The position numbers and the translations under genes were made by a program. From Palauibacter sp022826685 (GTDB lineage Bacteria; Gemmatimonadota; Gemmatimonadetes; Palauibacterales; Palauibacteraceae), in assembly GCF_965221685.1 (NCBI RefSeq), contig NZ_OZ244907.1: a stretch of 64,000 bases of DNA, one strand, 5' to 3'. Numbering within the stretch: the stretch's first letter is position 1; each line of letters starts with the position of its first letter. The notes under the pieces were generated by a model, which was given only the letters and a program-made list of their open reading frames with translations, did no database searches and was not told where the DNA came from. This document shows positions 26,818 to 37,600 of the stretch, piece by piece.

Positions 26818-28995
26818 CTACATGTCCGGCCGAGACCCCGGGTCACGCCAGAAGGCATCGGACGTGAACGATCCATCCGTGTCGGCGAGCCTTTCCAGTC
26901 CGGGCGCCGGAGCGAAGCGGTCCCCGTGCCGCTCCCGCAGTTCGATAAGCCGGTCGCGCACCATGTGCACTCCGCGAGACTCCGCCCACGCGAGCGGTCC
27001 GCCGCGGAAGGGCGGAAATCCGGTGCCCATCACCATCGCGAGGTCGACGTCTCCCGGCCCCGCCACGACGCCTTCCTCCAGCGCGTACATGGCTTCGTTC
27101 ACGGAACTCAGCAGGCAGCGATCGATGATCTCGTCGGGCTTCACGCCGCCGCCCCCTGAGCCGAAGGCGCGGCCCACCTCCCGGTCCACGCGCTCCTCGC
27201 GGTCCGCGTAGTTGTAGAAGCCGCGACCGTTCTTCTTCCCGAGCCGGCCGAGGCCGGTGAGCGTGTCCAGGGCGGCCGAGGGACGCATGCGGTCGCCGTA
27301 CGCCCGGGTCATCTCCTTCGCGACGTGCGCTGCGACGTCGAAACCGACTTCATCGAGCAGCCGGCACGGCCCCATCGGCAGCCCGAACTCCTTCAGCGCC
27401 CGGTCGATGCGGGCCACGTCCGCGCCATCGTCGAGCAGGAACCCGACTTCGTTCAGGTACGGCGCGAGGAGTCGGTTGACGAGGAACCCGGGCCGGTCCG
27501 CGACGAGCACGGGCGTCTTCCCGAGCCGCCGCGCGAGCTTGAACACCGTGGCGAGCGCCGCGTCCGAGGAAGACTCCCCGCGGATGATCTCCACGAGGGG
27601 CATGCGGTGCACCGGATTGAAGAAGTGCAGGCCGACGACCCGGTCCGGCCGGGCGGCGGCCTCGCTCAGCTTCGTCACCGACAGCGAGGACGTGTTCGTC
27701 GCGAAGACGGCGTGCGGGGGGAGTTCCCCCTCCACATCCCGCAGCACCTGCTGCTTTACCGGGAGCCGTTCGACGACAGCTTCGATGACGACGTCGACAT
27801 CGCCGAACCGATCGTAGTCGAGCGTGCCGTGGATGAGCGCGAACTTCAGCCCCACCTCCTCCGGCGCGATGATCCCCCGCTTGCCCGCCTTCTTGAGCAG
27901 TTCGCTCGCGGTGCGCAGTCCCAGATCGAGCGCCTCCCGGTCGATGTCCTTGAGGATGACCGGGACGTCCTGCGCCGCGGCGAGTTCGGCGATCCCGCCC
28001 CCCATGACGCCGGCCCCCAGGACGGCGACCTTCTTGACCTCCCGCTGCTGCGCCGCGATCTCCGGAGCGAACGTCCGGTTCGCGGCGCGACCTCCCCGGA
28101 ACAGCCGGACGAGGTTCCGGCAGACGCTCGTCGTGGCCACTTCACCGAGGCCCCTCGCCTCGACCGCGAGGGCCTCGTCGATCGGCAGATCCAGCGTCTC
28201 CTCGATGACGTCGATCGCCTTCAGCGCCGCGGGATAGCGGGTCCCGGAGGCGGTGCGCACACGCTTGCGGGCGCCCCGAAACAGGAGGCGGCGACCCAGG
28301 CCCGTGTTCTCCAGGAAGCGGTCCCGCGCCGTCGCGTGCGGAAGTTCGCGCTCCACCCGCCCGAGCACGGCATCCAGGGCGACCTGCGCGACGGAATGTT
28401 GGAAACCCGCGTCGTCAAAGAGCTGGTCGACGAGACCGTATCGATACGCGTGCGAGGCCGAGAGGCTTCTCCCCGTGAGGATCATCGAGAGCGCCCGCTG
28501 GATCCCGATGAGGCGGGGCAGCCGCACCGAGCCGCCGAACCCGGGAATCAGCCCGAGCTTGATCTCGGGCAGGCCGATCGTCGTGGCGGGATTGTCCGAA
28601 GCGAGCCGCCAGTCGCACGCGAGCGCGAGTTCCGTGCCTCCGCCCAGGCAGGCGCCGCGAATCGCGGCGATCTTCGGGATCCCGAGCCGTCCCAGCCGGC
28701 TGAAGATCCGCTGTCCCATGGCGCTCTTCCGGCGGCCGTCCTCCTCGTCCTCGATCTTGGCGATCTCGTTGACGTCGGCGCCGGCGATGAACGTGTCGGG
28801 CTTCGCGCTCCAGATCACGAGCGCGATGGGGTGTCCGGTGGCGATCCGCGATTCGAGTTCGGTGAGGTAATGGTCCAGGCGCTGCATCACCTGGAGATCG
28901 AGAAGGTTCACCTGGGAGTCGGGGGCGTCGAAGATCAGCCACGCGATCTTGTCCGCGTCGATCTCGAGCCTGAGCGGCGTCGGCTTGTCGGCCAT
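26818..28995 (-). CDS. fadJ: Fatty-acid beta-oxidation multienzyme: enoyl-CoA hydratase + 3-hydroxyacyl-CoA dehydrogenase
   Basis: A 725-aa fusion. The N-terminal crotonase domain has oxyanion-hole GADV, catalytic Glu in GGGTELALAC and Glu in GLPEIKLGLIPGFGG. The C-terminal NAD domain has GAGVMGGG, the catalytic His in LHFFNPVHRMPLVE and two C-terminal 3HCDH repeats. It hydrates trans-2-enoyl-CoA and oxidises the product. The thiolase partner is not adjacent, so fadB or fadJ naming is a family label only. Confidence 0.92.
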   Translation of the reverse strand: MADKPTPLRLEIDADKIAWLIFDAPDSQVNLLDLQVMQRLDHYLTELESRIATGHPIALVIWSAKPDTFIAGADVNEIAKIEDEEDGRRKSAMGQRIFSRLGRLGIPKIAAIRGACLGGGTELALACDWRLASDNPATTIGLPEIKLGLIPGFGGSVRLPRLIGIQRALSMILTGRSLSASHAYRYGLVDQLFDDAGFQHSVAQVALDAVLGRVERELPHATARDRFLENTGLGRRLLFRGARKRVRTASGTRYPAALKAIDVIEETLDLPIDEALAVEARGLGEVATTSVCRNLVRLFRGGRAANRTFAPEIAAQQREVKKVAVLGAGVMGGGIAELAAAQDVPVILKDIDREALDLGLRTASELLKKAGKRGIIAPEEVGLKFALIHGTLDYDRFGDVDVVIEAVVERLPVKQQVLRDVEGELPPHAVFATNTSSLSVTKLSEAAARPDRVVGLHFFNPVHRMPLVEIIRGESSSDAALATVFKLARRLGKTPVLVADRPGFLVNRLLAPYLNEVGFLLDDGADVARIDRALKEFGLPMGPCRLLDEVGFDVAAHVAKEMTRAYGDRMRPSAALDTLTGLGRLGKKNGRGFYNYADREERVDREVGRAFGSGGGGVKPDEIIDRCLLSSVNEAMYALEEGVVAGPGDVDLAMVMGTGFPPFRGGPLAWAESRGVHMVRDRLIELRERHGDRFAPAPGLERLADTDGSFTSDAFWRDPGSRPDM

Positions 28996-29030
28996 GCGTC
29001 CCCCAGCCTACCCGGCAGCCAGGGGCTTAT

Positions 29031-29795
29031 CTAGCAGCGCTGACGCACACCCTGTCGCAGTTCGGCGTTGCCCGGCACCAGCCGCAGCGTGTCCGACGTG
29101 GCCTCGTCGATCATCACGTTCCAGTAGAGTTCGCCGGCCGCGGTGTTCACCCGCGTGTGGACCCACCAGGGCCCGCCGGAGGCCGACGCCCCCGCGACCC
29201 CATCGGCGTCCGTGGTGTCCGCCATCACCTCTCTTCCCAGCGACATGAGGAGGTCGTCCTCGATGTCGCCGTACCCGGCGAAGGCCGCTTCCTCCCAGGA
29301 ATCGATGACGATGCAGATCGAGTCGACGCGCTGCTGGGTGGACTGCTGCATCTCGTTGAACTCGTCGAACGCCGCCTGTCGCTGACGGTTCAGGGCCCGT
29401 TCGCGGTCCTCGAGATCGCCGAACCGGTCGAACAGCTCCCGGTACTCCCGGCTGCGGTCGTCGAGATTGTCGAGTCGCTCGGTGATCGACCGCATGGAGT
29501 CACGGACGTTGTTCCAACTCGATTCCGCCGTGCTCCACCGGTCCCGCAACTCCTGTTCCGTCAGGGACGCCTCTTCGAGGTCGGCCGGGATCTCCGGCTC
29601 CGGCGTCGCGGCCTGCGCGATGATGGTCGCGAACAGGGAGTCGCGGTCGAACGGAAGGAACTGAACTTCCAGGTCGTCCACCACTTCGGTCGCGGCTTCG
29701 TCGGCGGTCACCTGCACGGTGATTCTGCTGCCGCAGGCGGCCAGCAACGGGAGGATCGCCAGAAGCGGGATAGCCACACGCAGCTTCGACATCAA
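29031..29795 (-). CDS. Lipoprotein with coiled-coil middle region
   Basis: A 254-aa protein with a signal peptide and clear lipobox LAAC at about residue 21. Residues 80-150 are strongly charged helix with heptad-like spacing (coiled coil). The last part is beta-rich and Trp-containing. No family was recognised. It is probably anchored in the envelope. It lies between the M23 peptidase and fadJ genes on the same strand. ATG at 29795 or 29792. Confidence 0.65.
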   Translation of the reverse strand: MMSKLRVAIPLLAILPLLAACGSRITVQVTADEAATEVVDDLEVQFLPFDRDSLFATIIAQAATPEPEIPADLEEASLTEQELRDRWSTAESSWNNVRDSMRSITERLDNLDDRSREYRELFDRFGDLEDRERALNRQRQAAFDEFNEMQQSTQQRVDSICIVIDSWEEAAFAGYGDIEDDLLMSLGREVMADTTDADGVAGASASGGPWWVHTRVNTAAGELYWNVMIDEATSDTLRLVPGNAELRQGVRQRC

Positions 29796-29862
29796 TCGAA
29801 CTCCAGTTGGGGTGTCCGGATGAGTGGGCGGAATCTAAGAAGCTCCTGCCGAGGGCGGTAGC

Positions 29863-30804
29863 CTACGGGCGGTAGCTGTCCAGGAAATAGCCGACCGGGT
29901 TCACCGGGCGGCCGTTGACCCAGACCTCGTAGTGGAGATTGGGACCCGTGGCCGTCCCGGAGACGCCGACCTCCCCGAGGGTGTCGCCACGCCGGACCTG
30001 CGCGCCGACGCGAACCGCGATGCGGCCGAGGTGCGCGTAACGGCTCTCGTAGCCATCGCCGTGATCGATTTCGACGATGCGGCCGTACCCGGTCTTCGAG
30101 CCGGCGAAGGTGACCCGCCCCGCCCCCGCCGCGACCACGGGGCTTCCGTAATCGGCCGAAATATCGACCGCGGTGTGCGGGCGCCGGAGCCCGAGCAGCG
30201 GATGCAGCCGGTTATGGCTGAAGCCCGACGAGAGGAAGGAACCCTCCGCCTGGACCGGCCAGATCGAGGGAATGCGCTGGTACCGCTCGCGCTGCGTTCC
30301 GACGGAGTCCGCCGCCTCGGTGAGACTGCTTCGAAGCAGGTCCGCGCGCCGCAGCAACTGATCGATGTCGACCGCCACGTCTCCGGCTTCCCGCGCCAGC
30401 TCCGGGGCGATCTCGAAGAACTCGTCGTTCATCGGGGCGACGCCGCCGGGACCGCCGACGCCGACCGAGTAGACCTCGGGATCGAGCAGTGGCAGGCCGG
30501 CGACGAGCCGGAATCGCTGTTCCCGCACGGAGAGGTCGTCGAGCGCCTGGCTCAGCTGTCCGCTGCGGTGTTCCATCGCCTGCAGGCTGCTGATCAGCTG
30601 CCGGTTCTCGGCCCGATAGCGCGCAAGCTGCTCCGCCGCATCCTGCCGCCCCAGCACGGTGGCGACGAAGGCGGAGGCCATCATCAGGAGCACGGCGGCC
30701 GCGATTCCGGCAGCTTTCGCGCGGCGTTTCTCAACGCGATAGCTGCGTGCGCGCCCCCCACTCCCGGGCAGTATCTGTATCGTCCAGTACGAAGGCGTTT
30801 TCAA
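29863..30804 (-). CDS. Membrane-anchored M23 (LytM) peptidoglycan endopeptidase
   Basis: A 313-aa protein. It has a short cytoplasmic N-terminus, one membrane segment at about 30-50, a coiled coil at about 55-95, and a C-terminal LytM domain. The zinc ligands are H-x3-D (HTAVD), the HLG His and H-x-H equivalents in NLHYEVW. It should cleave or regulate cleavage of stem-peptide cross-links in the periplasm. The final GYFLDS is typical of such anchored M23 proteins. Confidence 0.85.
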   Translation of the reverse strand: MKTPSYWTIQILPGSGGRARSYRVEKRRAKAAGIAAAVLLMMASAFVATVLGRQDAAEQLARYRAENRQLISSLQAMEHRSGQLSQALDDLSVREQRFRLVAGLPLLDPEVYSVGVGGPGGVAPMNDEFFEIAPELAREAGDVAVDIDQLLRRADLLRSSLTEAADSVGTQRERYQRIPSIWPVQAEGSFLSSGFSHNRLHPLLGLRRPHTAVDISADYGSPVVAAGAGRVTFAGSKTGYGRIVEIDHGDGYESRYAHLGRIAVRVGAQVRRGDTLGEVGVSGTATGPNLHYEVWVNGRPVNPVGYFLDSYRP

Positions 30805-30953
30805 GTCTTTTCAACCGTAAGGAGGAGCTTCCGGCGGGTCGCCGCGACACGGCAACAACCCGGCCGCAGCCGCAAAATCGACCGGTGAAGCTAGCCGCGG
30901 GCGGCAACCAGTGTCAACGTTTTACCCGCTACCCGCGGAAGCGTTCCGGGCGA

Positions 30954-32477
30954 TCAGGGGCGCGGGAAGAGCACGCCGCCCGGACGCACCGTCCGGAGCC
31001 CGGCCACGGAGGGTTCGAGACGCGCGAAGGCCGGCGGCGATCCATCGCCCCCCAGCGTCCCCCAGAGTTCGGCGGCCTTCGCCGGAGTGAAGGGGGCGAG
31101 CATCGCGGCCACCGCGCCGAGCGCCGCGATGAGCTGCGACAGCACCCCGTCGAGCACGCCCGCGTCCGCGCCCTCCTCGCGCTCCGCCTTCGCGAGCGCC
31201 CACGGCTTCGTCTCGTCCACGAACCCGTTCGCAGCGCGCACGACATCGAACGCCGCCGCCAGACCCCTGTGCAGCAGATAGCCCTCCATCGCCGCGCGGT
31301 ATTCCGCGAGGGCGGCCGCCGCCTTTTCCGCGAGTTCTCCGCCCCGCGAGGCCGGCACATCCCCTCCGCGGTACCTGGAGACCATCGACACGACGCGGTT
31401 CAGGAGGTTGCCGAGGTCGTTCGCGAGGTCCGTCGTGTAGCGGCGGTCGAACTGCTCGATGAAGGCCTCCGTCGAGGGGTAGTCGCGGTCGCCGTCCCAG
31501 GGCACCTCGCGCAGCAGGAAGTACCGCAGCGCATCCGGTCCGTGCCGCTCGATGAGTTCGACGAGACCCAGTTCCGTGCCCGCCGACTTCGAGAGCTTGG
31601 CCCCGCCGATCTTGATGAAGCCGTGCCCCCACACGCTCTTCGCCGGCTCCACGCCCGCCGCGAGCAGCATCGCCGGCCAGTACACGCAGTGGAAGCGGGT
31701 GATGTCCTTGCCGATGATGTGGAGGTCCGCGGGCCAGAACTTCCCGAACGCCTCGCCGTCCGGGTAGCCGATCGCCGTGATGTAGTTCGACAGCGCGTCG
31801 AACCACACGTAGACCGTATGCCCCTCATCCCCCGGGAAGGGGACGCCCCAGCGGATCCTGGAGCGGGAGGCGGAGATGTCGTCGAGTCCCGACTCCAGCA
31901 GGCGCATGATTTCGTTGCGCCGCGTCCGGGGCCGCACGGAGTCCGGGTCGTTCCGCAGGCGTTCGAGGAGGGTGTCCCGGTAGTCGGAGAGCTTGAAGAA
32001 CCAGTTCTCCTCCTCCGTCCACTCGATCTCGCGCCCGGGGTGGAGCGGGCAGCGCCCGTCCGTGAGTTCCTCGTCCTTCTTGAAGGCTTCGCACCCGGCG
32101 CAGTAGTGGCCCTCGTACTTCGAGCGGCGGAAGTCCCCGTTCTCGGCGATCCGCTCCATGAGCGCGGTCACGCCGCGGTGGTGGCGCGGTTCCGAGGTCC
32201 GGATGAAGTCGTCGTTCGACAGGCCCAGGCGCCGCCAGACGTCGAGGAACGCCTCGGCGATCCGGTCGACCCATTCCGCGGGGGCCGATCCCTGCTTCTC
32301 CGCCTCCTGCTGGACCTTCTGCCCGTGCTCGTCCATCCCGATGAGGAAGTGGACGTCGTCCCCGCAGGCGCGCCGGTACCGGGCGACCACGTCGGCGCCG
32401 ATCTTCTCGATCGCGTGTCCCAGGTGCGGGTCGCCGTTCGAGTAGTCGATCGCCGTCGTGAGATAGAACCGGGGCAC
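30954..32477 (-). CDS. metG: Methionyl-tRNA synthetase
   Basis: A 507-aa class I synthetase lacking the C-terminal dimer/tRNA-binding domain, as in many short MetRS. HIGH appears as HLGH near residue 18, the zinc knuckle as CAGCEAF...GRCPLHP, the KMSKS variant as KLSKS, and VWFDALSNYI as the Met pocket. The GTG start overlaps the stop of the PSP1 gene by 1 bp (TAGTG), so it is translated from the dnaE-accA-PSP1-metG run. Confidence 0.93.
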   Translation of the reverse strand: MPRFYLTTAIDYSNGDPHLGHAIEKIGADVVARYRRACGDDVHFLIGMDEHGQKVQQEAEKQGSAPAEWVDRIAEAFLDVWRRLGLSNDDFIRTSEPRHHRGVTALMERIAENGDFRRSKYEGHYCAGCEAFKKDEELTDGRCPLHPGREIEWTEEENWFFKLSDYRDTLLERLRNDPDSVRPRTRRNEIMRLLESGLDDISASRSRIRWGVPFPGDEGHTVYVWFDALSNYITAIGYPDGEAFGKFWPADLHIIGKDITRFHCVYWPAMLLAAGVEPAKSVWGHGFIKIGGAKLSKSAGTELGLVELIERHGPDALRYFLLREVPWDGDRDYPSTEAFIEQFDRRYTTDLANDLGNLLNRVVSMVSRYRGGDVPASRGGELAEKAAAALAEYRAAMEGYLLHRGLAAAFDVVRAANGFVDETKPWALAKAEREEGADAGVLDGVLSQLIAALGAVAAMLAPFTPAKAAELWGTLGGDGSPPAFARLEPSVAGLRTVRPGGVLFPRP

Positions 32478-33595
32478 TAGCCTCGATCCAGCTCGGCGCG
32501 CCGCGCCGTACGCCTCTCGTCGTTCAGTTGGGCGAGGGGGATCGTGCGAGTCTCACCGTCCCCCGCCTGGAGCGACACGGTCTCCTCGAACAGGTCCCAC
32601 GACTTCACGTCCTCGCGGCCCTTCGCGGTCCGGATCGTCCGGCCCACGGGCGGGAAGCGCTTCTTCGCCTGCGCGTATACGGCGTGCTCGTAGCGGAGGC
32701 AGTTCATGAGACGGCCGCAGGCGCCCGAGATCTGGCTCGGATTGAGGGAGAGGCCCTGGTCCTTCGCGAGCTGAAGCGTGACGGGTTCGATGGAGGTGAG
32801 CCACGAGCGACAGCAGAGTTCGCGGCGACAGCGGCCGAGCCCCCCGAGACGGCGCGCCTCGTCGCGGACGCCGATCTGCCGGAGGTCGATCCGGGTACGG
32901 AAGGAGCGGGCCATGTCCCGCACGAGGGCGCGGAAGTCGACCCGCTTCTCCGCGGTGAAGTAGACCGTGAGCTTGTTGCGGTCCCACTGCCACTCCGCCT
33001 CGCTCACCTTCATCCGCAGCCGGTGCTTCATCGCGAGTTCGCGGGTGCGCCGGCGCACTTCGAGTTCCTGGTCGCGCAGCTGCTGCAGCCGCAGGACGTC
33101 GGCCGGCGCGGCGCGGCGGATCACGCGGCGGGACGGCAGCGGCACCTGGCGGTCGCCCACGCTGTCGCAGCCCCCTTCGCAGGCCAGATCCCCGGCCGAG
33201 GCCGCACGCTTCACCCGCCCGATGTCCTGCCCGCGGTCCGCCTCCACGACGACGTACTCCCGCTCGGCCAGCGGAGGGATGCCGGTGAAGGTGAAGAAGT
33301 CGGAGCGAAGGCCCTTGAACTGGACCTCGAGGATCTGGCTCCGGGCGCCCGCCGCCGGACCCTGCGACGCCACGGGATCCGGCGTCGTCGCCGGGCTCGG
33401 GGGCGCCGCGGGGCTTGGGGGCGCCGCAGGGCTCGGGGTCGCCGCGGGGCTCGGGGGCGCGGCCGGACTCGGGGGCGCCACGGGATCGGGCCCGGGCCGA
33501 CGCTCACGGGAAGCGCCGTTGCCGGACTCGCCGCCGGGGCGGGCGGGGAGGGGAGGGGCCGGCCGCACGGGGCGCGGCCGCCGGCCCTCGCTCAC
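32477..33595 (-). CDS. PSP1-domain protein (RicT/YaaT-like) with Pro/Ala repeat N-terminus
   Basis: A 372-aa protein. The first 75 residues are a disordered Pro/Ala/Ser repeat tract. The rest is the PSP1 domain with the family signature: LGGLGRCRRELCCRSWL, then SLNPSQISGACGRLMNCLRYE, which holds the Cys residues that bind Fe-S in Bacillus RicT. RicT homologues work in RNA-processing or phosphorelay complexes. The GTG start at 33595 has GGGAGGAGAG upstream and overlaps the accA stop (GTGA). Confidence 0.82.
   Translation of the reverse strand: MSEGRRPRPVRPAPPLPARPGGESGNGASRERRPGPDPVAPPSPAAPPSPAATPSPAAPPSPAAPPSPATTPDPVASQGPAAGARSQILEVQFKGLRSDFFTFTGIPPLAEREYVVVEADRGQDIGRVKRAASAGDLACEGGCDSVGDRQVPLPSRRVIRRAAPADVLRLQQLRDQELEVRRRTRELAMKHRLRMKVSEAEWQWDRNKLTVYFTAEKRVDFRALVRDMARSFRTRIDLRQIGVRDEARRLGGLGRCRRELCCRSWLTSIEPVTLQLAKDQGLSLNPSQISGACGRLMNCLRYEHAVYAQAKKRFPPVGRTIRTAKGREDVKSWDLFEETVSLQAGDGETRTIPLAQLNDERRTARRAELDRG
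33385..33474. repeat. Five tandem 18-bp repeats inside the PSP1 gene
   Basis: Five near-identical 18-bp units (one example is GCGCCGCGGGGCTTGGGG at 33403-33420) encode the Pro/Ala/Ser hexapeptide tract. The repeats are in frame, so copy-number changes would lengthen or shorten the linker without a frameshift. Confidence 0.8.
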
Positions 33596-34539
33596 CTCTC
33601 CTCCCAGGCGCCTATGGCGTAGTACTTGTCCCGCCGTGCCTCGACGAGGTCGTCGGGCTCCAGCTTCGCGAGCTCCCGCAGATGGCGCCGGATCGCGGCG
33701 CCCATGGCTTCGACCGCGGCCTCCGGATCCGTGTGCGCCCCTCCCCGGGGCTCCGGGATGACGTGATCCACCACGCCCAGGTCCTGCAGGTCGCGGGCGG
33801 TGAGCTTGAGCGCCTCCGCCGCCTTGTCGGAGTGCTCGCGGCTCCGCCACAGGATCGCGGCGCACCCTTCGGGCGAGATCACGGAGTAGATCGCGTTCTC
33901 CATCATCAGGACGCGGTCCGCCACGCCGATCCCCAGGGCGCCGCCCGAGCCTCCCTCGCCGATGACGCAGCTCACGATCGGGACGCGCAGCCCCGCCATC
34001 ACGGCGAGGTTGCGGGCGATCGCCTCCGCCTGGCCCCGCTCCTCCGCGCCGATGCCGGGATACGCCCCCTGCGTGTCGATGAAGGTGATGACGGGGCGGC
34101 CGAACTTCTCGGCCAGCCGCAGCAGGCGCTTCGCCTTGCGGTATCCCTCGGGGTGGGGAGAACCGAAGTTGCGGCGCAGGTTCTCCTTCATCTCCCGGCC
34201 CTTCTGGTGCCCGATGACCATGACGGAGCGGCCGTCGAGCTTGAGCCAGCCGCCGACGATCGCCGGGTCGTCGCGGAAGACCCGGTCGCCTCTCAGCTCG
34301 AAGAAGTCCGTGCCGATCCCCTGGATGTAGTCGAGCGAGAAGGGACGGTCCTGGTTGCGGGCGAGCTTTACGCGGTCGAAACGCGAGAGCCGGGCCATGG
34401 CCTCATCGTGCGCGGCGGCGAGCTGGGCTTCCAGCGGCCCCAGCTCGGCGCTCACGTCGATCCCGCGCTCTCTGGCCTTGTTCCGAAGCTCCTCCACATG
34501 GCTGCGGAGCTCGGCCAAGCCCTCGTGTTCTATCGACAT
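33592..34539 (-). CDS. accA: Acetyl-CoA carboxylase carboxyltransferase subunit alpha
   Basis: A 315-aa protein of full family length. It has an N-terminal helical region, then RNQDRPFSLDYI, the GHQKGR motif, TFIDTQGAYPGIGAEERGQ and the oxyanion GEGGSGGALGI segment. It pairs with AccD to move the carboxyl group from biotin to acetyl-CoA in fatty acid synthesis. accD is not in the window. It sits 120 bp after dnaE, an arrangement also seen in other bacteria. Confidence 0.95.
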   Translation of the reverse strand: MSIEHEGLAELRSHVEELRNKARERGIDVSAELGPLEAQLAAAHDEAMARLSRFDRVKLARNQDRPFSLDYIQGIGTDFFELRGDRVFRDDPAIVGGWLKLDGRSVMVIGHQKGREMKENLRRNFGSPHPEGYRKAKRLLRLAEKFGRPVITFIDTQGAYPGIGAEERGQAEAIARNLAVMAGLRVPIVSCVIGEGGSGGALGIGVADRVLMMENAIYSVISPEGCAAILWRSREHSDKAAEALKLTARDLQDLGVVDHVIPEPRGGAHTDPEAAVEAMGAAIRRHLRELAKLEPDDLVEARRDKYYAIGAWEER

Positions 34540-34659
34540 ACGCGATCATCTCTCGGTCCCGGAGCCGACATCGAACTGCTGCAGACCGTCGGCTGACCGC
34601 ACAAAATGGGCCCACGGACGGTGATCCGGCCAGCGGGCGGCCGGAGAGGCGCCGAACCG

Positions 34660-37600
34660 TCAGCGATTCCGGACCAGTCTCACGCCGATTCCGCCGAGCA
34701 GCCCGCGCAACTCCGCGACGAGGCTCGGCGTCGGGTCCACGCGCAGCGTTCGCGACGCGAATCGCGGGGGTCGCGCCTCGTCCTCCGGCTCCCCGTTGCG
34801 GGCTTCGAGGTAGAGCGGACCGCGCCCCGGCGAGGCCTCCAGCAGCTCCCGGGCCCGCGTGAACGCGCCGGGCTCCGGCTGTTCGTCCTCCCGGAGTTCG
34901 ATCAGGATCCCCACCTGCCCCTCGTCGCGCACCTCCGCCAGCGGGCGCACGGAGTCGAGGAAGATGGGCGGATCGTCGTCGTCCCGCGAGTTGCCTGACA
35001 CCGTGCCCTCGATCAGGACCGGACGGTCGTCGGTGAGGAGGTCGCGGTTCTTCTGCCAGACATCGCCGAACACGAGCGTCGTCGCCGTCCCGTGAAAGTC
35101 CTCGATCGTGAGGCGCGCCCACTCCCGGCCGTCCTTGCGCGCGGTGCGGACCGACGTCTCGGTGACGACGCAGGGGACCTCCACCTTCCGGTCGCGGCGC
35201 TCGCGCAGGTTCGTCGTCTTCGCCTCCAGCGAGTACAGCTCGACGAGATCCCGGTAGCGCTCGAGCGGGTGTCCGGAGATGTAGAACCCGAGGCGTTCCT
35301 TCTCCTCGCGCAGCCGGTCGCGCTCGCTCCACGCGGACACGATCGGGAGTTCGAGCTCCGGCCGCGTCTCCGCCGACTCGCCCCCGAAGAGGCTCGTCTG
35401 GCCGCTCTCCGCCTCCTGCCGGCGGAGCTGCGCCTCGTTGAGCATGACCTCGAGGCCCGCGGAGAGGGCCGCGCGGTCGCCCATGTCGTCGAGCGCCCCG
35501 GCGCCGATCAGCGCCTGGATCACCCGCGAGTTGTTGAGCCGCAGGTCGATCCGTTCGAGGAAGTCGATGAAGCTCTCGAACGGCGCCTCCTCCCGCGCCG
35601 CCTGAATCGACCGGATCGCGGAGTGTCCCACGCCCTTGATCGCGCCGAGTCCGAAGCGGATCGCCGACTTCCCCGGATCCTCCGGATCGTCGACGACCGT
35701 GAAGCGGTACCCCGACTCCTTCACCGAGGGGGGAAGGACGCGGATGCCGAGCAGGCGGGCCGCGCCGATGTACTGGACGACCGAGTCGGTGCTCCCGATT
35801 TCCGACGAGAGGAGGCCGGCCATGAACTCGGCCGGATAGTGCGCCTTCAGCCACGCGGTCCGGTAGGAGAGGAGCGCGTACGCGACGCTGTGCGCCTTGT
35901 TGAAGCCGTAGCGGCCGAAGGTGCGGATGAGTTTGGCGATCTCGCGCGCCTTCGGCTTCTTCACCCCGCGCTCGACCGCGCGCGTGACGAACTCCCCGAG
36001 GACCTTGTCCGTGAGTTCCGCGTCCTTCTTCCCCACCGCCTTCCGGAGGACGTCCGCTTCGGCGAGCGAGAACCCCGCGAGCAGGTTGGCCGCCCGCATC
36101 ACCTGCTCCTGGTAGGTGATGACCCCGTACGTCGGCTCGAGGACCTCCTTCAGGTCGGGGTGCGGGTACTCGACCGCCTCGCCGCGCTTGCGGCGGATGT
36201 AGACGTCCGTCATCCCGGAGTCGAGCGGACCCGGGCGGATGAGCGCGTTGACGGCGACGAGGTCGTCGAAGCGGTCGCAGCGCATCGCGCGCAGCTTGTC
36301 CGTCGCGAGGCTGGACTCGAACTGGAAGACGCCGCTCGTGCGGCCGGCCGCGAGCATCTCGTACACGGCGGGGTCCTCGAGGCCGATCTCCTCCCAGTCC
36401 ACGCGGATCCCGTGCCGTTCCGCCACGTTCCGCGCCGCGTCGTCGATCACGGTCAGCGTGCGCAGGCCCAGGAAGTCCATCTTGAGCATGCCCGCCTTCT
36501 CGAGCGCGTTCATGTCGAACTGGGTGATCACCGCCCCGCTCTTCGAGTCCGCGCAGATCGGCACGTAGTCGTCGAGCGGTCCCGGCGCGATGACGACGCC
36601 CGCCGCGTGCACGGAGCTGTGGCGCGCAAGCCCCTCGATGCTCTCCGCGTAGTCGAGGAGCTTCCTGACCTGGGCGTCCTCGCGGTCGCTCTCGGCGAGT
36701 TCCGGCACCTTCTTCCTCGCCTGCGCCACCGTGAGCGAGTACCCCGGCGTCGAGGGCACGAGCTTCGCGAGGCGATCCGTGTCCGACGGGGAGAAGCCGA
36801 GCACGCGGCCCACGTCCCGGATCACGGCGCGCGCCTTCATCGTCCCGAAGGTGATGATCTGTCCGACCGAGGCCTGACCGTACTTCTCCCGCACGTAGTC
36901 GATGACCTCGCCGCGGCGCTCGTAGCAGAAGTCGATGTCGATGTCCGGCATCGAGACGCGTTCCGGATTCAGGAAGCGCTCGAAGAGGAGGTCGAACTCG
37001 AGCGGGTCCACGTCGGTGATGCCGAGCGCGTAGCAGATGATCGAGCCGGCGGCCGACCCGCGGCCCGGCCCGACCGGGATGTCGCGTTCGCGCGCCGCGA
37101 CGATGAAGTCCCAGACGATGAGCAGGTATCCCGCGTACCCCGTGTTCTCGATGACCCCGAGTTCGTAGTCGAGGCGCTCGCGCACCTCCTCGGGCAGGGG
37201 ATCGCCGTAGCGGGCCTTCGCCCCCTCCGTCGCCTCGTGGCGCAGCATCGCCATGGGTTCGGGGAAGCGGTCCGGGAGCGGGAAGTCGGGCAGCTGGTAC
37301 TGCTTCTCGAACTCGACGTTGCAGCGGTCCGCGATCTTCACCGTCTCGGCGAGCAGGCCGGGCAGGTCCGGGAAGAGTTCCGCCATCTCATCGGCGGTCT
37401 TGAAGTAGCTCTCCTCGCCGTGGAAGCGGAGCCGGTCGGGGTCGTCCTTGTCCTTCCCCGTCCCGATGCAGAGGAGGGTGTCGTGCGCGTCCGCGTCCTC
37501 GCGCCGCAGGTAGTGCGCGTCGTTCGTCACGACGAGCGGAAGTCCGAGTTCCTCGGAGAGCTGGATGATCCCCCGGTTGATGACGTCCTGCTTCGGAATC

